Shown: piece by piece, positions 1-7,874 of the stretch
How positions within the stretch are numbered: the stretch's first letter is position 1
Layout: every line of letters starts with the position of its first letter
Assembly: GCA_951813855.1 (NCBI GenBank)
Contig: OX638380.1
Coordinates: forward strand, 1,566,876 to 1,630,875
From: an uncultured Verrucomicrobiae bacterium
GTDB taxonomy: Bacteria > Verrucomicrobiota > Verrucomicrobiia > Limisphaerales > AAA164-E04
DNA length: 64,000 nt
Direction: 5' to 3'
Made by a program: the position numbers and the translations under genes
Notes under the pieces: generated by a model
Told to the model about the DNA's origin: nothing
Seen by the model: only the letters and a program-made list of their open reading frames with translations
Databases searched by the model: none

Positions 1-122
1 TCCGCGATTTCCGTCTCATCCGCCGGCTGGGAATACGCGGCCGAAGCAAGCCAGACTCCCGACCAAACCGAAGCAAGCACCCGGAATAGTCGAGCGGAAG
101 ATTTACCTGTCGGACAATTCAT
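1..122 (-). CDS. Secreted or outer-membrane protein, N-terminus only (partial)
   Basis: The minus strand is open from an ATG at 122 to the window edge, giving 40 residues. They form a signal peptide: a short N-region with K and R, a hydrophobic stretch (VLASVWSGVWLASAAYS), then an acidic mature start (QPADETEIA). A signal peptidase I site is plausible after the SAAYS segment. The mature domain lies outside the window, so the function is unknown; many Opitutia outer-membrane receptors begin this way, but that is only a possibility. The gene is divergent from the peroxiredoxin gene at 391, so the intervening 268 bp should carry both promoters; I could not pick out either. Confidence 0.5.
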   Translation of the reverse strand, partial: MNCPTGKSSARLFRVLASVWSGVWLASAAYSQPADETEIA

Positions 123-390
123 CTATGAACCGGCTTAGTTAAGCCTGACAGCCTCCCGGCGTCAATCCGATTGATGACCGATCCGTGGTCCGCTCGCGAT
201 TGACGGAGAAAAAGGGGTTCGTTTCGTCGCAGCGACATCCCGGCGTTCGCAGAACGAAGCCGACGTGTACTGACGGATTTCCGGTTCCGAGCTACCGGAT
301 CGAGTTCTGGCCAACGGTAAAAAAGGGTTGCTAAACCGGACCGTTCGGCTAGAATTTTCTGCCCCAAACAACCATAACCAACAGAGAACC

Positions 391-1026
391 ATGGCCTTAA
401 GACTCGGCGACGAAGCACCGAATTTTCAAGCGGAAACCACCGAAGGATCCATTGATTTCCACCAATGGCTGGGAGACCAATGGGGAGTCCTGTTCTCGCA
501 TCCGGCGGACTACACCCCCGTCTGCACGACCGAACTGGGAGCCGTATCGAAGATCAAGGAGGAGTTCTCCAAGCGCAACGCCAAGATCATCGCCATCAGC
601 GTCGATCCCCTGACCGATCACCAAGGCTGGGTCAAAGACATCAACGAAACCCAGCAGACCACCATGAATTTCCCGATCATCGCCGATCCGGGGCGCCTGG
701 TCGCCACGTTGTACGACATGATCCATCCTAACGCTGACGACAAAATGACGGTCCGGAGCGTTTTCGTCATCGGGCCCGACAAAAAAATAAAACTGACCCT
801 CACCTACCCGGCCTCGACCGGACGAAACTTCCAGGAAATCCTCAGGGTCATGGATTCGTTGCAACTGACGGCCAAATACCAGGTCGCCACGCCGGCCAAC
901 TGGCAACACGGCGAGGATTGCATCATCGTGCCCGCGGTGCTGAACGAAGAGATCCCGAGGCTGTTCCCCAAGGGACATCGCGAGATCAAACCCTATCTTC
1001 GCTACACGCCGCAACCCAACAAGTAG
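391..1026 (+). CDS. 1-Cys peroxiredoxin (Prx6/AhpC-TSA family)
   Basis: This thiol peroxidase of 211 residues reduces H2O2 and organic hydroperoxides in the cytosol. The peroxidatic cysteine is Cys45 in the motif PADYTPVCTTE, and the thioredoxin-fold core spans about residues 1-150. The C-terminal part (ANWQHGEDCIIVP, then LFPKG and YLRYTPQP) is the dimerisation extension typical of Prx6-type enzymes, which are about 210-220 residues long. No second resolving cysteine of the 2-Cys type is present at the usual place. The ATG at 391 is chosen because the family begins with a short M-x-L-R-L-G-D-x-AP stretch; an upstream ATG at 328 would add residues unlike the family. The stop codon overlaps the GTG of the next gene by one base, so the two genes are probably cotranscribed. 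Confidence 0.93.
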   Translation: MALRLGDEAPNFQAETTEGSIDFHQWLGDQWGVLFSHPADYTPVCTTELGAVSKIKEEFSKRNAKIIAISVDPLTDHQGWVKDINETQQTTMNFPIIADPGRLVATLYDMIHPNADDKMTVRSVFVIGPDKKIKLTLTYPASTGRNFQEILRVMDSLQLTAKYQVATPANWQHGEDCIIVPAVLNEEIPRLFPKGHREIKPYLRYTPQPNK

Positions 1027-1562
1027 TGGGTTCCGTCGGCGTGACCGATACCGCACTCAACGTCCGCCCGGCGATTGAACAGGATCTCGAAGCGGTCTTC
1101 GAAATGGTCCGGTTATTGGCCGATTACGAAAAACTCGAAGTCGTCACAACCCCTGACCGGTTCAGAGAATCCTTATTCGGAGTTCGGCCATACGCTCATG
1201 CCCTCTTGGCCGAACTCGGTAAGGAGCCGGTGGGGATGGCCATTTACTTTTTTAATTTTTCCACTTTCGAAGGCCGGCCGGGCCTGTATTTGGAGGACCT
1301 TTTCGTACGTGAATCCTTTCGCCGGAAAGGCTATGGCGAAATCATGCTGAGCCGACTCGCCAAGATTGCCGTTCATTCTCATTGCGCCCGTTTCGAGTGG
1401 ACCGTGCTGGACTGGAATCAACCGGCCATTCGATTTTACGAAAAAATGGGCGCCACGGTGTTGAACGAATGGCGGATCTGCCGCGTTTCCGGCAAACCGT
1501 TAATCGAGCTCAGCGAGAACCGTGGGAATATTCCCTCATCGTCTGTTGATGATAATAATTGA
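1026..1562 (+). CDS. GNAT family N-acetyltransferase (diamine acetyltransferase-like)
   Basis: A GNAT-fold acetyltransferase of 178 residues that would transfer acetyl from acetyl-CoA to an amine. The N-terminal strand (LNVRPAIEQDLEAVFEMVRLLADYEKL) and the core GLYLEDLFVRESFRRKGYG with the acetyl-CoA loop (R/Q-x-x-G-x-G/A, here RRKGYG) are clear. EWTVLDWNQPAIRFYEKMGA is the last GNAT motif. The overall pattern (YFFNFSTFEG, LYLEDLFV) is that of the spermidine/spermine acetyltransferase (SSAT/thialysine) branch, so a polyamine or a related diamine is the likely substrate, but this is by similarity only. The GTG start at 1026 overlaps the peroxiredoxin stop; a GTG at 1041 is an alternative. Confidence 0.85.
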   Translation: MGSVGVTDTALNVRPAIEQDLEAVFEMVRLLADYEKLEVVTTPDRFRESLFGVRPYAHALLAELGKEPVGMAIYFFNFSTFEGRPGLYLEDLFVRESFRRKGYGEIMLSRLAKIAVHSHCARFEWTVLDWNQPAIRFYEKMGATVLNEWRICRVSGKPLIELSENRGNIPSSSVDDNN

Positions 1563-2540
1563 AACGTTTTTTTTTCAAACGAAAAAATAGACTTCAATGA
1601 GAAAACAGTAAACCAACTGAAAAATGGAATTAGAAGAAATAAAAAACAAGATTAAAAGTAAAACAAAAGACATGGAATGTCCGGTATTCCGTGGACAAGC
1701 CAATGCCAAGTGTATGCTCAATTCGGGGGCTATCCGCCGTTTGGTAAAAGCGTGTGGCTATGATTTCATTTTATGGAAAAACAAAACCAAAAACATACTG
1801 GCTAAATATCACAAAAAATATTAATTTCACCCATGGAAGAAATTGATGGAGAAAAAAAATCCGACTTCGAAAGATTATCCAAACTGCAACACTTAGGTGC
1901 GGCAACAGGATTTATTGATTTCACTACAGATCGCAATGTTGCGCTATGGTTTGCATGTAAGGATTCACATTATATAGATGGCGAAATAATAATAATCGAC
2001 ATTGGAAATAATAAAATATGTAAAAATGCCAAGAATATAGAACATATAGAAAAATGCGCTGAAGAAAACCATATATTTTTATATTACGAACCTAATCCAA
2101 AGTTAGGAGAACGGATTCGAGCTCAAAAAAGCGTATTTATATACAGCAATGTATATTTACCATTAGACTTCAATAAATTAAAAGAAGATTATTTCGCCAA
2201 AGAGATTATTCGGTATAAATCCAAAAAATATATTCTTGATTAACTAAAAGAAATTAATATAACGGAAACAGAATTGTTTAAGGACGTTCCTGGATTAGCG
2301 ATGATTAACTCGGTGAATAAACCGTTGCGAAACAAACATTTAAATGCTCCCGTGAAATATTTAAATGATGGAGACATTCTTTTTATTAATAATCAATATG
2401 AAGAAGCTTTTAACGCATACACCTACTATCAATCTTTGCAAAAGTAATGTCATAATTGATCAGGAATTTATTAATCCGAAAAATGAAAAACATTTATTTT
2501 TTTTTGCAACGTTTTTTGTATTGAGAATGTCTATAAAGAC

Positions 2541-3392
2541 GTGAACGATAAACCAACTCAATCTTCTCGTAATCACTATACCTATGAACTACGAACAACT
2601 GCGGTAGAAGCTGTTAAAAATGGCTCAACCGTAGCTGAAGTTGTCAGTGTAATGGGTATGTCTGCACGCACAGTATTTCGCTGGCTCGTTTGGTTTTCGA
2701 CTGGGAGTTACGAAGGACTCAAAGACAATCCTAAATCAGGACGTCCCCGTAAGATTACAGAAGAAATGGCTCAATGGTTATACAACGCGGTGACTATGGG
2801 AAATTCCAAGCAATTTCAATTCGACTTTTGCCTGTGGAGTCTCAAAACCATGCAAGTGTTATTGAAACAACAATTCGGGGTGTCGGTTCACGTTTCCACC
2901 ATCAGTCGATTGCTTCATTCTATGGGATTAACTCCCCAGCGCCCCATCCACAAGTCTTACAAACAAAACCAGAAGAAAATCAAACGGTATCTGGAGATGT
3001 TTCCAGGCTTGAAACAACGAGCTGAGCAAGAGAATGCCCTAATTCTCTTTTTGGATGAAGCGTCAGTCCGAGCTGATTATCATCGAGGAACCACTTGGTC
3101 TCGAATCGGTGTCACGCCGGTAGTTCGAGATGCCGGGGATCGCTATTCGATTAAACTAGTTTCAGCCATCTCCGCTGACGGGCGGATGATATTTAACATT
3201 TTCAAAGGAAAAATGAATGCCCAGCGTTTTTGTGAGTTTTTATCGAAACTCTCTAAGGATGTGGGACGGAAAATAATTGTTGTTTGTGATAACGCCAGCT
3301 ATCATACAGCAGATTATACCCAAGAGTTCGTAGCCGAAAACGATAATATTGAAATGAAATATCTTCCTCCATATCAATCTTTGCAAAAGTAA
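2541..3392 (+). pseudogene. IS630 transposase of copy A, truncated by copy B
   Basis: This carries the same N-terminal helix-turn-helix and first two DDE acidic residues (FLDEAS and CDNASYH) as the intact transposase at 3486-4505. The frame runs into the end of the inner element at 3374 and stops at 3392, so the last catalytic acid and the C-terminus are cut away. The missing part survives beyond the inner element, from 4529 on. The two copies differ by only a few substitutions (for example TTCCAA versus TCCCAA near 2806/3751), so the nested event is recent. It starts at the same GTG as the intact copy. Confidence 0.9.
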
Positions 3393-4526
3393 TGTCATAA
3401 TTGATCAGGAATTTATTAATCCGAAAAATGAAAAATATTTATTTTTTTTTGCAACGTTTTTTGTATTGAGAATGTCTATAAAGACGTGAACGATAAACCA
3501 ACTCAATCTTCTCGTAATCACTATACCTATGAACTACGAACAACTGCGGTAGAAGCTGTTAAAAATGGCTCAACCGTAGCTGAAGTTGTCAGTGTAATGG
3601 GTATGTCTGCACGCACAGTATTTCGCTGGCTCGTTTGGTTTTCGACTGGGAGTTACGAAGGACTCAAAGACAATCCTAAATCAGGACGTCCCCGTAAGAT
3701 TACAGAAGAAATGGCTCAATGGTTATACAACGCGGTGACTATGGGAAATCCCAAGCAATTTCAATTCGACTTTTGCCTGTGGAGTCTCAAAACCATGCAA
3801 GTGTTATTGAAACAACAATTCGGGGTGTCGGTTCACGTTTCCACCATCAGTCGATTGCTTCATTCTATGGGATTAACTCCCCAGCGCCCCATCCACAAGT
3901 CTTACAAACAAAACCAGAAGAAAATCAAACGGTATCTGGAGATGTTTCCGGGCTTGAAACAACGAGCTGAGCAAGAGAATGCCCTAATTCTCTTTTTGGA
4001 TGAAGCGTCAGTCCGAGCTGATTATCATCGAGGAACTACTTGGTCTCGAATCGGTGTCACGCCGGTAGTTCGAGATGCCGGGGATCGCTATTCGATTAAA
4101 CTAGTTTCAGCCATATCCGCTGACGGGCGGATGATATTTAACATTTTCAAAGGAAAAATGAATGCCCAGCGTTTTTGTGAGTTTTTATCGAAACTCTCTA
4201 AGGATGTGGGACGGAAAATAATTGTTGTTTGTGATAACGCCAGCTATCATACAGCAGATTATACCCAAGAGTTCGTAGCCGAAAACGATAGTATTGAAAT
4301 GAAATATCTTCCTCCATACAGCCCTGAATTAAATCCCGATGAGCAGGTTTGGAACCATTTAAAGCAAAGATTAGCTAAAATAATGATACCCAACAAAAAG
4401 ACGATGCAACAGAAAATTCAAAACATTATGCAATCCATCCAAAAGAAAATGGGAATGGTCCAATCATACTTTAAATTGGATGATACTCGATATATAATTA
4501 CATGACATTACTTTTGCAATGATTGA
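3374..4526 (+). mobile_element. IS630-family element, copy B (nested, complete)
   Basis: A complete 1,153-bp element inserted at a TA dinucleotide of copy A's transposase gene; TA is duplicated at 3372-3373 and 4527-4528. The terminal inverted repeats are those of copy A (25 bp, one mismatch). It encodes one uninterrupted transposase. Removing 3374-4528 exactly restores the copy A reading frame (CCATA followed by CAGCCC), so the order of events is clear: A entered the FRG-TPR gene first, then B entered A. Confidence 0.95.
3486..4505 (+). CDS. IS630-family transposase (intact)
   Basis: This 339-residue protein catalyses cut-and-paste transposition of its element at TA sites. The N-terminus is a pair of helix-turn-helix domains (AVEAVKNGSTVAEVVSVMG; SARTVFRWLVWF) that would bind the terminal repeats. 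The C-terminal RNase H-like core has the IS630 DDE residues: D in LFLDEASVRADYH, D in VVCDNASYHTAD, and E in SPELNPDEQVWNHLK. Translation starts at GTG 3486, as in copy A. The gene is AT-rich like the island. It is complete and probably functional; no frameshift is needed. Confidence 0.95.
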   Translation: MNDKPTQSSRNHYTYELRTTAVEAVKNGSTVAEVVSVMGMSARTVFRWLVWFSTGSYEGLKDNPKSGRPRKITEEMAQWLYNAVTMGNPKQFQFDFCLWSLKTMQVLLKQQFGVSVHVSTISRLLHSMGLTPQRPIHKSYKQNQKKIKRYLEMFPGLKQRAEQENALILFLDEASVRADYHRGTTWSRIGVTPVVRDAGDRYSIKLVSAISADGRMIFNIFKGKMNAQRFCEFLSKLSKDVGRKIIVVCDNASYHTADYTQEFVAENDSIEMKYLPPYSPELNPDEQVWNHLKQRLAKIMIPNKKTMQQKIQNIMQSIQKKMGMVQSYFKLDDTRYIIT

Positions 4527-5144
4527 TACAGCCCTGAATTAAATCCCGATGAGCAGGTTTGGAACCATTTAAAGCAAAGATTAGCTAAAATAATGATACC
4601 CAACAAAAAGACGATGCAACAGAAAATTCAAAACATTATGCAATCCATCCAAAAGAAAATGGGAATGGTCCAATCATACTTTAAATTGGATGATACTCGA
4701 TATATAATTACATGACATTACTTTTGCAATGATTGATATGAGCAATCCTCTCCCGATAAACTTCTACCACATATAAAAATCGGAATGGCTTCTGCAGCGT
4801 TAGGAAAATTGGATAAAGGACACGAGGCATTCACAAAAGCAATCGACCGGTTTAAACTCAATATATGTAATATAATTGATGATTTGAAAGATATGGATAA
4901 CTTAAAACATAACTGCAAAATGTCGTTTTTTGCGTTACACTATTTACGAGGCAATTTAAACGCCGCAATGAATAAACACCGAGAGGCTATGGAGGATTTC
5001 AAACTAGCATTACAGCATGACATTACAATTGACTTAACATATATTTTTTATAATCTTGGAAATTCTTATTACGCGATAGACGAATTTGCGATAGCCCGTC
5101 ATTATTTTAATAAGGCATGGTTAATCAAAGAAAACAGTTGCTTA

Positions 5145-6682
5145 GGGCTCTCGCCTAAATAACATATTTGTTCAAATGATTAAATTTTTATCAGAATTTC
5201 CTTCTGACATGTTAATGAACGGATAATCTCTCTGGTAATCTAAAAACTGATTTCGATGGTTTATTTAAAGCTGGAAGTTATCAACCCATTTAGGTCCATT
5301 CAATGGTTTTTGAGAGGCTTGATGACGGTAAATCTTAGTTTCCAATCCTTTGACAACCAACGAATTAGAATTAATTACTTTTAAAGGTTGAAAAAATGAA
5401 ATATGTATGATATGATTAAGCGTGAGCGATCAGGTTGCCGTTATCAGAAAAAAATATCTGAGCTTGGAGCCAAACTTCCAAGAATTGATTAAGCGTCATT
5501 GGCTAGCATCCGAGGCAATAGCCATTGGTAGGGGTGGAATAGAAATAGTTCACGAAGCTACGGGTGCTAGCCGCACTACGATTCGAGCGGGAATTAATGA
5601 ATTAAAAACGGGAGCAATTTCGGAGAAAAATCGCCAAAGGAAAGCAGGAGGGGGACGGAAATTATTAGCCAAACACGACAAGACTCTTTTGTCAGATCTG
5701 AATAATCTTATCGAACCCGAAACTCGAGGTGATCCTGAAAATCCGTTGCGTTGGACTTGCAAAAGTGCTGAACAAATCAAAACCAAATTGAATGAAATGG
5801 GACATCAGATAAGTGAACGCACCGTAAATTGTTTGCTCCATGAAATGGGATACAGCCTTCAAGGCAACCAGAAGACGCTAGAAGGCAACCAGCATCCCGA
5901 TCGAGACCAGCAATTTCGATATATTGAACGCAAATCTCGGAAATTCCTGAAGGAAAATGAACCCGTGATTTCGGTTGACACCAAAAAAAGGAATTGGTGG
6001 GACAGCACAAAAATATGGGGAAAAAATGGCATCCGAATGGAAATCCTGAACTAGTCAAAATGCATGATTTCCCTGATCCAAAACTACCTAAAGCAAATCC
6101 CTGTGGCGTGTTTGATATTAACACCAATACGGGTTGGGTAAGTATAGGCACTGATCACGATACTGCGGAATTTGCGGTAGAAACTATTCGTCGATGGTGG
6201 CTAGCAATGGGACGAAAAAAACATCCCAAGGCCAAGAAGCTATTAATTACAGCTGATGGAGGAGGTTCAAATGGTAGTCGTAATAAATTATGGAAAACCG
6301 AGTTACAAAAACTGGCTGATGAACTTAGTATGGAAATATCAGTTTGTCATTTTCCACCTGGTACGAGCACGTGGAATAAAATTGAACATCAAATGTTTTC
6401 ATATATTTCAATGAATTGGCGGGGACGCCCATTAACCAATTATGAAACCATAGTTAATTTGATTAGCAATACAACAACTAAAAATGGGTTGAAAATAAAC
6501 TGTGATCTAGATGAATCCAAATATCAGACGGGCATAAAAATTACTGACGAACAAATGCATGATTTGCGTTTGACTAAAGAGAAGTTTCATGGTGAATGGA
6601 ATTATAAATTAAAGCCCCATGAATGTAAATAATACATTTGATACATACACGGAAAACAGATAGTTTATTATGGCGAGAGCCC
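5145..6682 (+). mobile_element. ISAzo13-type element, copy 1
   Basis: The element is bounded by a short inverted repeat (GGGCTCTCGC at 5145; its complement ends at 6682) and a 3-bp duplication, TTA, at 5142-5144 and 6683-6685. Its length of 1,538 bp is within one base of the second copy at 24269-25807, which supports the boundaries. It lies between the end of the FRG-TPR gene and a convergent minus-strand gene, and both reading frames run into it. Confidence 0.88.
5422..6632 (+). pseudogene. ISAzo13-family transposase, frameshifted at a poly-A run
   Basis: This matches the intact 403-residue transposase at 24547-25758 along its whole length but lies in two frames, 5422-6054 and 5994-6632. 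The break is at the A run after GACACC near 5983: seven A here, eight A in the intact copy, where the frame continues DTKKKELVGQHKN. The core is the DDE domain of the type often called Rhodopirellula transposase, with FDINTNTGWVSIGTDHDTAE and ADGGGSNGSRNKLWK. The GTG start is at 5422. It is either dead or dependent on slippage at the A run. Confidence 0.88.
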
Positions 6683-6685
6683 TTA

Positions 6686-6863
6686 GTTTATGTTTTTTAT
6701 CTGAACCAAATGCTTCGAGCCAATTTACCGACAATCCGGTCTCATTTGGTCTGTTCAAATCCAGACGAAAACTTTCAAAACTTACCTTGCCATTATTATC
6801 GATATGGCTTGGCTTAACATACCTAACAATATGATCTTTTTCCGCTAAAAAATTATCGTTCAT
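6686..6863 (-). pseudogene. Small conserved-looking protein of unknown function, 3' end cut by ISAzo13
   Basis: From an ATG at 6863 the frame encodes about 60 residues with the striking segments HIVRYVKPSHID and ETGLSVNWLEAFG, then enters the IS end at 6682. I cannot name the family; the strongly patterned central segment argues for a real conserved domain. Its start overlaps the stop of the upstream gene as ATGA (6860-6863), so it is the third gene of a translationally coupled minus-strand unit. After clean removal of the IS the frame would stop after a few codons, so the native C-terminus may already have been lost. Confidence 0.55.
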
Positions 6864-7505
6864 TCGTAAAATAGCGATTTTAAATCAAATGCATCAATTA
6901 ATTGTTTTATTCCGTTAAATGAATCTCGACCTATCGACCTTGAAACCAGCTTTTCATGAGGACGATGCTTTAAGATCAGATACTGAATCATTTGCATTCC
7001 TATGAATTGCAACCCGATCCGATTTCTCTTATTGTCAGTCCATGTGGCCCTCAGGTTTCCGTTATCCATTAAAATCAAGTTGCCTTTTCGAATGTTTGGT
7101 TCTGATAAAATAAATTGTTTGAAGTTTATTTTTGAGGCACTATTTAATACATATCCATCCTCTTCAGCGGCGGCCTGCAGTTGCTTTATTCGTTCCAGAT
7201 ACAACATATGTTTTTCATTTTTCCCACTTGTTTCTCCTTCATGGCCAAGTTTCATATATTCATCGGGTCTTTGAATTGGTTGATCAATTTCTTTTTGTTC
7301 GCATTCACGTTTTTTTTTTAATATTTACACTCTGTTTATTTTCATTTGCCCAGTTTGATTTCCACTCAATCTCAAGCTGTTCATCATTGTTATCAAGCGA
7401 CAAACGTCCATTTCCTAGAATGTATTTCATCCCTTCGAATTGCCCCAGCAAACTGTCTATGTTGCTTGGACTTCCGCTTTCTGCCGTTTCAGTTTGCACC
7501 ATCAT
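6860..7505 (-). pseudogene. Conserved-looking protein of unknown function in two frames, joined across a poly-A run
   Basis: The upstream frame (ATG 7505 down to 7305) and the downstream frame (7255 to 6860) become one protein of about 214 residues if a single A is removed from the ten-A coding run near 7310-7320 (ten T on the plus strand). The joined frame reads through RECEQKEIDQPIQRPDEYM without a stop. The downstream part has RIKQLQAAAEEDGYVLNSAS, GNLRATWTDN and IGLQFIGMQMIQYLIL, patterned like a folded domain; I do not recognise the family. The ATG at 7505 shares a base with the stop of the glycine-rich gene and the stop overlaps the next start, giving three coupled genes. Slippage at the A run could make the full product. 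Confidence 0.55.
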
Positions 7506-7874
7506 TACTTGTCGTTTGAAATCAGAGGAACGAATAGAACATAACCACGCTTTCCATCTGCACCGGATTCACCATTTTCAAAACCTAGACCACCGTCTCC
7601 GCCCCCACCCCCTTTTCCAATCTCGATAGTAAACTCTTCACCGCTAACTAAATTTTCCAGCTCGATTATTAGAATTTCCTTTTGAAAACCCCTTCCGCCA
7701 TCACCTCCGTCCGATACCAGACGACCTTCCTTGGGAAGTGATTTACCCCCACTCCCACCTTTACTGCCATCGCCGTAATGACATCCACTGCCAGACTTAC
7801 CCTGCACGGGTTTACCTTCGCGAATTCCACCCCCATCACCACCGCCACCGCCAGAACCTCCAGCCGCTATATAG

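Larger units (their letters stand above)
2429..4736 (+). mobile_element. IS630-family element, copy A (outer, interrupted by copy B)
   Basis: The ends are inverted repeats: the left 25 bp from 2429 match the reverse complement of the right 25 bp ending at 4736, with one mismatch (begins TCAATC, contains GCAAAAGTAATGTCAT). Both ends are flanked by TA (2427-2428 and 4737-4738), the standard IS630/mariner target duplication. The body is split: 2429-3373 and 4527-4736 belong to this copy, and an almost identical copy lies between. Without the inner copy it would be about 1.15 kb. Insertion was inside the FRG-TPR gene. Confidence 0.92.
1624..5144 (+). pseudogene. FRG-domain protein with TPR-like C-terminus, broken by frameshift, nonsense codon and nested IS630 pair
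   Basis: The N-terminal piece (1624-1824) contains VFRGQA and the next piece (1833-2243) contains LQHLGAATGFIDFTTDRN and ALWFAC, the hallmark of the FRG domain, which is found in phage, defence and effector-like proteins. One extra A in the A6 run at 1813-1818 would join the two frames. The frame then meets a TAA at 2241-2243 but stays meaningful to 2426, where the IS630 pair enters. Removing 2429-4738 restores an unbroken frame into 4740-5144, which encodes helical TPR-like repeats (AALGKLDKGHEAFTKAI, then LGNSYYAIDEFAIARHYFNKAW). An ISAzo13 element enters at 5145, so the native C-terminus is uncertain. The gene is clearly AT-richer than its left-hand neighbours. The reassembly is seen in the sequence; the function is not known. 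Confidence 0.8.

Noticed and set aside
1558..1595. T-run after the GNAT gene as a rho-independent terminator
   Set aside because: The T9 run is present, but the flanking arms do not form a stable GC-containing stem before it.
7002..7629. Plus-strand frames across the minus-strand three-gene unit
   Set aside because: They are Cys/Phe/His-rich shadows of the minus-strand genes, whose overlapping starts and stops are much more gene-like.
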